The notes under the pieces: generated by a model
Told to the model about the DNA's origin: nothing
Database searches by the model: none
What the model saw: only the letters and a program-made list of their open reading frames with translations
Position numbers and translations under genes: made by a program
Shown here: piece by piece, positions 44,053 through 53,000 of the stretch
Position numbering within the stretch: the stretch's first letter is position 1
How the letters are laid out: the number at the start of each line of letters is the position of its first letter
Assembly (NCBI RefSeq): GCF_006715165.1
Contig: NZ_VFMS01000001.1
Location: 1,984,001-2,048,000, forward strand
Length of the DNA: 64,000 nt
Direction: 5' to 3'
Source: Arthrobacter sp. SLBN-122
GTDB lineage: Bacteria; Actinomycetota; Actinomycetes; Actinomycetales; Micrococcaceae

Positions 44053-44901
44053 ATGATCACGCCGTCAGCCTCGACGCTGGGCGCACCGGGGATACCCCTG
44101 GACGTCATCCTGACCTGGCTGCAACAACACCGCATCCATGGCATCGAACTGCGACTCACCGCAGGGGAAATCGCCGACCCACACATGGGCATACCGGCCC
44201 GGGACGACCTAGGACGCAGGATTGACGCAGCAGGTGTGCAGGTAACGGCCATCGCGAGCTACGTGAAGGTGGCGGCTCCGGGGCCCGATGAAGCCGTCCT
44301 CGCCGAGCTCATCCAGGCAATCGACTTCGCCAGGGACCTCGGGGCACCGATGGTCCGGGTATTTCCCGGAGCAGACATCCGGCCTGCCGCCTTCACCGAG
44401 GTCCCACCCCTGGTGGAATCACGTGCAGAGGTGGATGAACGGGCGGCACGAAGGCTCAGTGCAGTCACCTCCTACGCGGCTGGCCTCGGTGTCCTGCCGG
44501 TGCTGGAGACCCACGATTCGCACCCCACTGGAAAGGACGTCGCACGGATTCTGAACCGGGTGGACGGACCTGTGGGGGTGGTGTGGGATGTGCTGCATCC
44601 CTGGCGTGTAGGCGAAGCGCTGGACGAGACGTGGAAAACTCTCGCGCCCTGGCTGACAACCGGCCGCGGCTGCGTCCAGATCAAAGACGCCGACATGCCA
44701 GCCAGCAGTACACCCGTGCCCATCGGCGAGGGTTCCTTGCCCACCGAGGAGTTTGGCCAACTGCTGGTCCGCAACGGATACCGCGGCCCGGTCACTCTTG
44801 AATGGGAAAAGGCCTGGTACCCGCAGGCGGCGCAACTGGACATCGCACTGGATTCCGTCCGGACATGGCTCGACAGACATTGGGAAAAGGACATCAATTG
44901 A
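44053..44901 (+). CDS. sugar phosphate isomerase/epimerase-type TIM barrel protein
   Basis: 282 residues, ATG at 44053 after AAGAGGAA. This is an AP-endonuclease-2/xylose-isomerase-like barrel: HGIELRLTAGEIAD, then PMVRVFPGAD and the metal-site residues in VLETHDSHPTG (Glu), GVVWDVLHPWR (Asp), QIKDAD and VTLEWEK (Glu). Members are sugar epimerases or isomerases acting on keto-sugars and related polyols with Mn, Co or Mg. It would act on the sugar brought in by the adjacent CUT1 system. The substrate is unknown. Its stop overlaps the TTG start of the next gene. Confidence 0.85.
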   Translation: MITPSASTLGAPGIPLDVILTWLQQHRIHGIELRLTAGEIADPHMGIPARDDLGRRIDAAGVQVTAIASYVKVAAPGPDEAVLAELIQAIDFARDLGAPMVRVFPGADIRPAAFTEVPPLVESRAEVDERAARRLSAVTSYAAGLGVLPVLETHDSHPTGKDVARILNRVDGPVGVVWDVLHPWRVGEALDETWKTLAPWLTTGRGCVQIKDADMPASSTPVPIGEGSLPTEEFGQLLVRNGYRGPVTLEWEKAWYPQAAQLDIALDSVRTWLDRHWEKDIN

Positions 44902-45947
44902 GTGCAGCACTGCACAGCACCACCGCGCCAAAAACGCCCCGGTTCCGGCCCAAAGTGGCCCTGGCAATGCAGGACGCCGACCTGCGGGACGCCCTGTTTT
45001 CCAAACGCCTCCGCAGCCGGCTCGAATCCATCTGCGACTGCGACTTCAGCATGGTCATCCAGGACTTCAAAGCCACACCCGATGAAGCCCTTGGAGATGT
45101 TGACGTTCTCCTCACCGGCTGGTTCTCTCCCCGCATCGACGCAACTGTTCTTGCCCGGATGCCCCGGCTCAGGCTTATTGCCCATGCAGGTGGAAGCGTC
45201 AAGGGGCATGTCCTGCCTGAATGCTGGGAACGGGGCATAACAGTGACAACGGCTGCAGAGGCCAACGCGTTGCCGGTTGCCGAATACACCCTTGGCCTCA
45301 TCCTCCTGGCCGGAAAGTCAACAATTGCTGCCAGCCACCTCTACACCCAGCGCCAAACCAAAATTGACCGGGAGCTGGAATTCCCGGACAGCGGCAACTA
45401 CGAGCGGTCGATTGGGATCGTTGGAGCATCCACCATCGGTCGGCTTGTTCTGGAACGCCTTCGACCGTTCGACTTTGACGTCAGTGTGTATGACCCGACG
45501 ATCAGCGACGCCGAAGCGCTGCGGCTGGGTGCCCGCCGGCTTGGCCTCCATGAGCTAATGAGCTGCAGCGACATCGTGTCGCTGCACGCCCCGGTACTGT
45601 CCGAGACCGTGAACATGGTCGGCCCTGCCCAATTGGCTGCGATGAAGGACGGCTCGACCCTGATCAACACCGCCAGGGGTGAACTGGTAGACCACAACGC
45701 ACTCATTGCTGAGCTGGAAGCAGGCCGGCTCAATGCCTTCCTGGACGTCACCAGCCCGGAACCATTGCCCGCCGGCCACCCGTTGTACAGCCTTCCCAAC
45801 GTACTGCTGACTCCCCATATTGCCGGTTCGATGGGTACCGAACTGCACCGGCTGGCGGCCTACGCAATCGAAGAAATCGAACGCTACGCCGCAGCGGAGC
45901 CCCAGCGGTTCCCTGTCGGCCTCACCGACCTGGTGAGGATGGCCTAA
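44898..45947 (+). CDS. D-isomer-specific 2-hydroxyacid dehydrogenase
   Basis: 349 residues from a TTG at 44898, six bases after AAGGA and overlapping the preceding stop (TTGA). NAD-binding IGIVGASTIGRLVLERLRPF shows the glycine motif as GASTIG. The catalytic Arg is in NTARGELVDHNALIAEL, Glu in DVTSPEPLPAG, His in LLTPHIAGSMG. It is a 2-keto acid/2-hydroxyacid oxidoreductase, in an operon with the TIM-barrel protein. That pairing suggests oxidation or reduction of a sugar acid, but the substrate cannot be named. Confidence 0.88.
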   Translation: MSAALHSTTAPKTPRFRPKVALAMQDADLRDALFSKRLRSRLESICDCDFSMVIQDFKATPDEALGDVDVLLTGWFSPRIDATVLARMPRLRLIAHAGGSVKGHVLPECWERGITVTTAAEANALPVAEYTLGLILLAGKSTIAASHLYTQRQTKIDRELEFPDSGNYERSIGIVGASTIGRLVLERLRPFDFDVSVYDPTISDAEALRLGARRLGLHELMSCSDIVSLHAPVLSETVNMVGPAQLAAMKDGSTLINTARGELVDHNALIAELEAGRLNAFLDVTSPEPLPAGHPLYSLPNVLLTPHIAGSMGTELHRLAAYAIEEIERYAAAEPQRFPVGLTDLVRMA

Positions 45948-46144
45948 CGATGGAAAGCAGTTTCATTTCATGGTCAAACGGCACCACGCCCAACGGACGT
46001 CCCTCCGCAATGACCTTCACCATAGAAGCTGCACAGGGGCCTGCCCCTCGTTCACGCCTGAGCGGATGAAACCCAAATGGGTGACGACGTCCTCCCACCG
46101 CTCATCCCTCTGAGCATGCGGTTCCTGATTTCGAGAGAAGAGCT

Positions 46145-47398
46145 ATGTACACGCTGAACAACAGCATCAGGGATTACGCATGGGGATCAAAGACCCTCAT
46201 CGCCGACTTCCTTGGCCGTCCACCGTCAGGCGCGCCGGAGGCGGAGATGTGGATCGGCGCCCATCCAGGTGCGCCGTCAGAGGCACTCCTGGACAGCGGT
46301 CACAGGCGCCTGGATAAATTGATAGGGGCTGACCCGGAAGCCCTGCTGGGGCCGGACAGCCACGCGGCCTTCGGGAGCACATTGCCGTTCCTGATGAAGG
46401 TGCTGGCTGCTGAATCTGCACTGTCACTTCAGGTGCACCCAACACGCGAACAGGCCGCGTCCGGCTTCGCAGCCGAAGATGCCCTCGGCGTCCCGAAAGA
46501 TGCCCAAACACGCAATTACAAGGACCGTAACCACAAGCCCGAGATGATTCTGGCCCTAACGGACTTCGAGGCCTTGTGCGGGTTTCGCTCCGCAACTGAC
46601 ACCAAAGCGATTTTCGACGCGCTCGTGACCTTTTTCAGGGAGACAGGGGCCGAAATCCCCAAGGTCCTGCAGCAAGCCAGCTCCACCCTTTCCGGCGCCG
46701 ACGAACCATCTGCGATCCGGCAAACCTTCACCGGACTGATCAGGGGCGGCGATGAAGTCTCTTGTACCGTTGACGCCGTGGCGGCGCTGCTGGGCTCGAC
46801 GATTCCGGAGGGTCCCTATACGGCGGCTTTGAAAACGGCACTGGAGCTCAGTGAAGCGTATCCAGGGGACCCTGGGGTTTTGATATCCCTGATGCTGAAC
46901 AGGGTTTCCCTTCGTCCAAACGACGCGATGTACCTGCCTGCCGGGAATATTCACGCCTATCTGCACGGCTTAGGAATCGAAGTCATGGCTTCCTCCGACA
47001 ACGTGCTGCGCGGCGGACTAACCGCCAAGCACATTGACATTGAAGAACTGTTGAGAACAGTCAACTTCATGCCTCTGCCCGTTCCAAGACTCGCCGCAAC
47101 TTCTCCCGCAGAAGGGCACCTGATCTGGCAACCTCCCTTCGACGAGTTCCAATTGCAGCGGATCGAGCTGGAACCCGGAGCCCCAAGCATGGAGCTTCCA
47201 GCAGGGCTTCCGGTGCTTGTCCTGGTCGCCTCCGGCAGTGGCCTGTTAGACACCAGACTGCAGGCATTGGAACTGGAGAAAGGCGACAGCGCTTTTGCCG
47301 GAGCGAATGAAAGCCCTATTACGTTGCGGGCAGGCAGCACGGAACCATTGGTTGCCTTCGTCGCCACCACAGGGCTTCAGGAAGCGATACCCCGTTGA
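46145..47398 (+). CDS. manA: mannose-6-phosphate isomerase, class I
   Basis: 417 residues. Type I phosphomannose isomerase motifs: DYAWGS near the N-terminus, PEAEMWIGAHPGAPS, LSLQVHPTREQA (zinc-binding Gln and His), HKPEMILALTDFEALCGFR (zinc-binding Glu) and GNIHAYLHGLGIEVMASSDNVLRGGLT (zinc-binding His and active-site Arg). It interconverts mannose-6-phosphate and fructose-6-phosphate in the cytoplasm, which would feed a mannose-type sugar into the fructose pool. It is 197 bases after the dehydrogenase gene, so it may be a separate unit. Confidence 0.93.
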   Translation: MYTLNNSIRDYAWGSKTLIADFLGRPPSGAPEAEMWIGAHPGAPSEALLDSGHRRLDKLIGADPEALLGPDSHAAFGSTLPFLMKVLAAESALSLQVHPTREQAASGFAAEDALGVPKDAQTRNYKDRNHKPEMILALTDFEALCGFRSATDTKAIFDALVTFFRETGAEIPKVLQQASSTLSGADEPSAIRQTFTGLIRGGDEVSCTVDAVAALLGSTIPEGPYTAALKTALELSEAYPGDPGVLISLMLNRVSLRPNDAMYLPAGNIHAYLHGLGIEVMASSDNVLRGGLTAKHIDIEELLRTVNFMPLPVPRLAATSPAEGHLIWQPPFDEFQLQRIELEPGAPSMELPAGLPVLVLVASGSGLLDTRLQALELEKGDSAFAGANESPITLRAGSTEPLVAFVATTGLQEAIPR

Positions 47399-47446
47399 CG
47401 GCCCGCCCACCCTTTAACCAAATCCTTAAGACACGTCAGGAATGAT

Positions 47447-48400
47447 ATGACCAACCCAGCGAACGCCCTGTCCACCGCCGACGGGATCCCTACGGCCAGC
47501 GGCGCAACGGGCGCCTTAATTGGCTTGGATATCGGTGGCACCAAGACTCACGGCGTAAGGTTCGAAAATGGCGTGCCTGTGGCCGAGAGTATCGCCGGCA
47601 GTGCCAACGTCCAGAACGTCAGCCGGGAAGCCGCCCGTGCCCACCTCGCACAGCTTTTCGCGGATATTGGCTACGGGAACGTAGTACAGGTATGCGCCGG
47701 CGCCGGCGGAATCGACACGGAAGCCGATGCCGAAGCCCTAAAAGCTCTCATCGCCCCTTTCGCACCGAAAGCCCTGACCAACATCGTCCACGACTCACGG
47801 CTGCTGCTGGCAGCAGGCTGTGTCAGCAGCGGAGTCGCCGTCATCGCCGGGACGGGGTCTGCGGCCTGGGGACGTAATCCGCGCGGAGTGGAGGCGCGGA
47901 CAGGAGGGTGGGGATACCTGCTGGGCGACGAAGGGAGCGGATACTGGCTCGGCCGGGAAGCCGTCCGCCACAGCCTGCGCAGAATGAACCAGGGCTGCGA
48001 ACCGGACGCCCTCACCCGGGGCCTTCTAGCCGCATGCGATCTGGATCATCCGAATCAACTGATCGCCCTGTTCCATTCCGCAGGCACAGGACGCCGGTAC
48101 TGGGCGCAACAGGCGCGTCTGGTCGTGGACGCCGCTGACGCCGGTCACCTTCCCAGTCAGAAGATGCTTGACCGTGCCGGGCAGGATCTCGCTCATATGA
48201 CAACGCAGACACTGTCTCAATTGGGCATTACCGGCCCCGTCGTTCTGGGCGGAGGCCTTGGCATGCACGTACCGCGGCTTCAATCAGCCTTCCGTGAAGC
48301 GTTGGCCGAGGACGGAATAACCGATGTCCGCCCGGTTACCCAAGCCCCTGTCTTCGGTGTCACGCAACTCGCGGGGAAACATCTGCCGCGGTTGGCCTAG
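47447..48400 (+). CDS. BadF/BadG/BcrA/BcrD-type ATPase family kinase (N-acetylglucosamine kinase-like)
   Basis: 317 residues, ATG at 47447. An ASKHA-fold phosphate-1 loop GLDIGGTKTHGVRFENG, AGTGSAAWGRNPRG (phosphate-2), GDEGSGYWLGREAVRHSLRR and a closing VVLGGGLGMHVPRL match the family that includes eukaryotic-type GlcNAc kinase and bacterial relatives. It would phosphorylate the hexose or amino sugar imported by the CUT1 system before ManA. Specificity is not readable. Confidence 0.86.
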   Translation: MTNPANALSTADGIPTASGATGALIGLDIGGTKTHGVRFENGVPVAESIAGSANVQNVSREAARAHLAQLFADIGYGNVVQVCAGAGGIDTEADAEALKALIAPFAPKALTNIVHDSRLLLAAGCVSSGVAVIAGTGSAAWGRNPRGVEARTGGWGYLLGDEGSGYWLGREAVRHSLRRMNQGCEPDALTRGLLAACDLDHPNQLIALFHSAGTGRRYWAQQARLVVDAADAGHLPSQKMLDRAGQDLAHMTTQTLSQLGITGPVVLGGGLGMHVPRLQSAFREALAEDGITDVRPVTQAPVFGVTQLAGKHLPRLA

Positions 48401-48529
48401 CAATACCGTAATTTCTCGCTCCCAATCCTCGTAAAAATCTTAGTCCGCCACGTTGAAGCTGCATGGAGGTGCTATGTAATCCGTTCACGTCCCCGCAACA
48501 AAAACGTTCCCGGTCGCCCCCGCTTACGT

Positions 48530-48859
48530 TCACGGCGGTGCCGTTAATGGAGCCGTTTTCTTTTGGGGGCATCGCTCTTGTCCGCTGTCCAGGTCGACGT
48601 TGGTGGTCATCCACGGTTCGTAGCATTTCCAGGCCTTGGTCGCAGGGGCACGGAAGAACTGCACGGACCGGTAGCGGTGTTCATCAATACCGAGCATCCG
48701 CGGGGCTAGGGCATCAACATCAGGCAGGGTCACCGCCGCGGGATCCAGAGCCCGCTGCACCAGCCACCACCAGGCACTGAACCAGGCGGCGGCCTCGGCG
48801 GCTGTCCTGCCGTGGCTGTGCGATGAGAGCGGGATGAAACCTCGAGGAGCAGAAAGCAA
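48530..48859 (-). pseudogene. ISL3-family transposase fragment
   Basis: About 85 residues of clear ISL3 transposase remain: PLSSHSHGRTAAEAAAWFSA, then VDALAPRMLGIDEHRYRSVQFF and WMTTNVDLDSGQ, which includes the first acidic catalytic residue region (GIDEHR). A full ISL3 transposase is about 430 residues. Here both ends are gone, and after DLDSGQ the frame continues in unrelated sequence. No terminal repeats were found. The fragment abuts the orphan promoter at 48865. Confidence 0.75.
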
Positions 48860-48864
48860 AGAAC

Positions 48865-48900
48865 TGTGACTTGCATCTCTGAAATCGATATCATATTCTG
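48865..48900 (+). promoter_or_regulatory. orphan copy of the LacI-controlled promoter
   Basis: 32 of 36 bases match 40853-40888, in the same orientation: TTGCAT (48871-48876), a 17-base spacer with the core ATCGATATCA, and TATTCT (48894-48899). The gene that should follow is truncated to eight codons including the stop (48960-48983). Confidence 0.6.
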
Positions 48901-48959
48901 TATTTGCTGCACGTCGCCGCAGCTGGTCTTATTTCCCGTCACCGGCCATAGGAGCCCGT

Positions 48960-48983
48960 ATGACTGAACTGGTCCCCCCGTAA
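48960..48983 (+). pseudogene. truncated gene start behind the orphan promoter
   Basis: TAGGAG five bases before an ATG, then MTELVPP and a stop. The start signals look functional, but the reading frame is lost after seven residues, as expected if a deletion removed the rest. The original product cannot be identified. Confidence 0.35.
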
Positions 48984-49161
48984 TTTTGTCCAGGCGACAT
49001 CCCGGGAAGCAGGTGGCTATTCGACCCGTCGGCCGGTAATACCTCTAAAAAGCCAGCCAGCGGCAGGTGAAACAGCACCCAATGACAAAATTTCCGGCCC
49101 GCTTGGCCGCCGTTTCAGCCGGACCAACTGCTCACGGACAGCTCTCATCCGCAGGAGAAAA

Positions 49162-49368
49162 ATGAGCTCAACAACATCGACCATTCGTCGCGTGTCAGCC
49201 GCCGAAGTCGCAGCGCTTGAGGCTGCACTAAGTGCTGCCGTTGAAGCTGCTATCCCCGATGCACTATCAATGCAGCACGGCCTCAGGGTAATGCGGCTGG
49301 GGCCCGGGGAATACCAGGTGCTAACCGACCCGGACGTCCCTTGCGGCTACACCGTCTGCGACACGTAA
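49162..49368 (+). CDS. small hypothetical protein
   Basis: 68 residues with a strong ribosome-binding site (CAGGAG, then AAAA, ATG). An Ala-rich predicted helix (SAAEVAALEAALSAAVEAAI) is followed by a beta-type C-terminus with LRVMRLGPGEYQVLTDPD and PCGYTVCDT, including two Cys. There is no signal or membrane segment. I do not recognise the family. It stands alone in the decayed zone. Confidence 0.6.
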   Translation: MSSTTSTIRRVSAAEVAALEAALSAAVEAAIPDALSMQHGLRVMRLGPGEYQVLTDPDVPCGYTVCDT

Positions 49369-49754
49369 ACCTGGAGTAGGGCCCATTCCAGAGAAGCTCT
49401 CAGAGTACCCAAACTTCCTTCTGCAGCTCAGCCACGACAGGCAGGAACAGTCTTAAGCGCCTTGACTGCGATCAACCGGCCAGTTTCAAAACGGGAAGCA
49501 AGCGGCCGCCATCCTTCGCAGCTCCGCATTTCCAGGGATGCCCCTAACGACAACGGCCTGGGATGCGTTCAGATATTTGCAGTGAGATGCCGACACGGAG
49601 CCCCGCCGATCAGCGCACTAACTTGTGATTTCTCTCGATATCGGGCTGATGCGCCCGCAAAACGCAGGCAAGGATTCGAGCATGAAGCTCCAGGGCTTTC
49701 ATGCGCCACATCTACAAATCTCAAATAAGGATGCTCACTCACTTTGGAGGAATT
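49369..49754. other. intergenic stretch without a recognised gene
   Basis: 386 bases between the small hypothetical gene and the chimeric remnant. A CGATATCG palindrome lies near 49640, but its arms do not match the nearby operator. No gene is supported; the remnant's promoter may lie here. Confidence 0.4.
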
Positions 49755-49964
49755 ATGGGCTTCGAAACCAAAACGATCCGTATCGCCATGAACGGCATCA
49801 CCGGCCGGATCTTCCAGATGCTGGGCGGCCTGCACTCCGGCCGTTCCGTCTGCCACCTCTCCAGGACCTTCGAACTCGCCGACCACGCCGGCCTGCTCAA
49901 GGACCCCGCGCTGGTTGCGTTCCGGATGTCGGACTACCTGCGCATCAACGGGGTGGGCGTGTGA
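49755..49964 (+). pseudogene. deletion chimera: Gfo/Idh/MocA oxidoreductase start fused to a DUF993-like end
   Basis: 69 residues with an excellent ribosome-binding site (GGAGG, AATT, ATG). Residues 1-17 (KTIRIAMNGITGR) are the typical beginning of a Gfo/Idh/MocA dehydrogenase of the NGxTGRMGYRQH type. From residue 18 the sequence (FQMLGGLHSGRSVCHLSRTF, then ELADHAGLLKDPALVAFRM) looks like the C-terminus of DUF993 proteins, which are dihydrodipicolinate-synthase-like barrels. The two families are often operon neighbours, so a deletion between adjacent genes would give this product. The Gfo/Idh part is better supported than the DUF993 part. Confidence 0.5.
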
Positions 49965-50014
49965 GCGACGGGTCTCTAAATCGACGGACGTCACCCACTA
50001 TGCGAAGGAGCATC

Positions 50015-53000
50015 ATGAGTAAACGATTGACCGCCCGAACCAGTCCGGCCCGGGATTCCCCGTTGTCGCGCCGGGGCGGCAGAACCGCCGTCGGCGTAAT
50101 CGTCGCGGCTCTCACAGCCCTTGTCTTTCCCACGGTGACAGCCCCTCCGAGCCATGCAGCTGCCCCGACACTCACCGACGACGTCTACGTACGATCGACG
50201 TCCCCCTCCACGAATTTCGGTACCGCGTCAAACTTGGTCGTTGGGAAGGGCGGTCACGCCTACTTCCGGTTCGACATCTCCCAGATTGACGTGTCGACAC
50301 TCCAGTCCGTTGTGCTGAACATGACCAAGTACAACAACGCAGCGAACCTCGTTGCTGTACGAAGCAGCGAGTACCTGACCAGCGCAGGCAAACCAACGGG
50401 CACTACCTGGACGGAATCGAACATCACCTGGAACAACCGACCACTCGATGTCCAGGGATCGCCCGTGGCGTCGGCCACGGCACCGCAGGGAAACGCCGCG
50501 GTTCCCATCGACATTACAGAACTGGTCAAGGCCGCAAAGACTGCGAAGAGTGACGTTCTGTCCATCGATCTGACCACCACGGCGGTGGATGACCAGACAG
50601 TCGCAGGCACGGACATCTATTCCACCCGCGCAACGAACGCCGCTGTCCGACCCTCGGTTCAGGTCGCACGAGTCACTGACGTCCCCGCCGTCGATTACCC
50701 AGTCAGCCAGAGTTTCAGCGACTATCCGTCGAACGGACAGTCGGCCCAGGATGTGGTGCGCATCGCCGACGAGAGCGGGAAATACCTCACTGTCGACAAG
50801 TCCTCCGGCGCCGTAGGCCTGACCGACACCCCGAGTTCCGCAGGGTTGTTCGCCGTCTACGGATACAAGTACACCGCCGCACCCTACCAAGGGCTGGGCG
50901 GCGGACAGCAGACGACGTACTCGATCAAGAGCCTCGACAGCGGAAAGTACCTCACCATCCAGAACTACGCCGGAGGTGCCGGCCGGCCGTATTACACAAA
51001 GTCGGGTGCGAACTACGACGTCACCGCCGGCGCCGATGATGTCGGGTGGAATGAACGTTTCTCGGTCAAGGGATACCCGAGCTCTCACCAGTACACCATT
51101 GCGAGCCATCTCGACGCTTTGCGCGACGGTGCCGAAGCCACAGTGTCCCCGGTTCAGGCCAGCGCAACCGGCCTCGTCGTTGCACCAGGCGATAAGGGCG
51201 CCCACCTGTTCACATTCACATCAGCGAAGTCTGATCTGCTCGAAGTCCAGCAATCAGTCACCGGCTCTTCAGTTCGACTTGCCTGGAAACCCGTGAATGG
51301 CGATACAGACGCGTCCCACTACACCGTCGATGGCAACGCTACCGCCGCCTTTGACGGGACCGTCCTAGCCGCAACCATCACGGGAGTCACGACTGGAGTC
51401 CACGAATACGCCGTCCAATACAACTCCGGCTCCGGTCCTGTGCTGTCGAAGGTCGACGTCGAAATCTTCAATCATCCCGGTGTCTCACTGACGGGAACGC
51501 AGCTCGATGCCATGCGCGATCACATCGCGAAGAAACAGGAGCCGTGGTATTCCGACTACCTGCGGCTGAAGAATTCCGTTCCGAATTCCATGTCGTCGCT
51601 CGACTTCCAACCGGTGTTCCGCAGTGGAGTCGGCCGCGGTGCGCCCCAAGGGTCAGGCAATATCGCCGACTACGAAAACTCCGGAGGTGCAGCCTACTTC
51701 CTCGCTCTGCAATGGGTCATCACAGGTGATGACCGATATGCAGCAAAGACCGCACAGATCCTGGACGGTTGGTCCTCCACCCTGAAACAAATCGACGGAC
51801 GTGACCAGATCCTCGGTGCAGGGTTGGCGACACTGAAATACATCAACGCCGCAGAAATCCTTCGCTACTACCACGGGGGCTATTCCGGCTACTCCGGTGA
51901 CCAGTTCGCAGCATTCCAGCGGCTTATGCTGAACGTCGTCTACCCCGACATCCAGGACGCTGGTGCGCCGATGATCGCGAATGGAAACTGGGATGGTGCA
52001 GCGATCGTGTCTCTGGAGGCGATCGGCGTGCTGACCGACAGCAAGCCGATCTTCGACCGTGCCGTATCGATGTACAAAAGCCCATTCATCAACGGTTCCA
52101 TCGAGAACTACGTCACCGACTGGGGGCAGACACAAGAAACCGCCCGCGACCAGGCGCACGCGCAACTCGGACTCGGGCTCATGGGCGACATTGCCAGAAT
52201 CGCCGAAAGCCAGAGCGTTGACCTGTGGAGTCTGAACGACAACAAGCTTGCACGCGCTTTCAACTGGGTCGCGCAGTACAACCTCTTCAGTGGGCAAGGT
52301 GAGCTCCGAGCCGAGCCCGTGCCGAACATCTTCGGCCGCACGGACAACACCGCCTATTGGACTACGCTGGACCAACAGTCGATCCTCCGGGGACAACTGA
52401 GGCCCATCTACGAAAACGCCCTCGCACACTACTCCCAGGTGCCCGGAGTGGACGTCACTTGGCTGGCACGCGCGGCACAAGCGTCGAGGCCCGAAGGGCT
52501 GGTCCACATGGACGAACTGAATTTCGACACCCTGGCCATGTACAACGGCCCGGCCACGACGACCGTGGCGCCGTATATCCAGCTCCGCACGATGCTCACA
52601 CCGTGGTACCAGCGCACCTGGCCAGAAGTGAGTGCGTGGGGAGACGCACCACTGGCAGCACGCACAATGACACCGGGCGGCACCATCCCGGCCGACTATG
52701 CAACGGAAACACTGAACTCGTACCTGGCCATCCAGAACGATTCAACGGTCGCCGTTAGCGCGATGCAAAAGAAAGCACCCTACTTCCGGCTCGTAACGAA
52801 CTCGGATGAGAGCTATTCGTTGCAAGACGCGACGACCGGGCGGTACCTCAGCGTCACGGCGACAGTCGTCAACGGCGAGAACGAGATCGTCCTGGGACCC
52901 TCGACGGTCGGCGATGCAGAGAAGTTCGAAGTCCGCAGCACCGGAGTCGGTCGCTACTACCTTGTGCACGACGGACGTCTAGTCGATCTCGCCGTTGACG

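Noticed and set aside
45950..46069. 39-residue open frame directly after the dehydrogenase gene
   Set aside because: No ribosome-binding site and no recognisable motif; it could be a remnant, but there is too little to support it.
49625..50014. Extended N-terminus of the lyase-like protein
   Set aside because: The upstream part lacks a start signal and overlaps the chimeric remnant in another frame; the ATG at 50015 with AAGGAG directly precedes the signal peptide.
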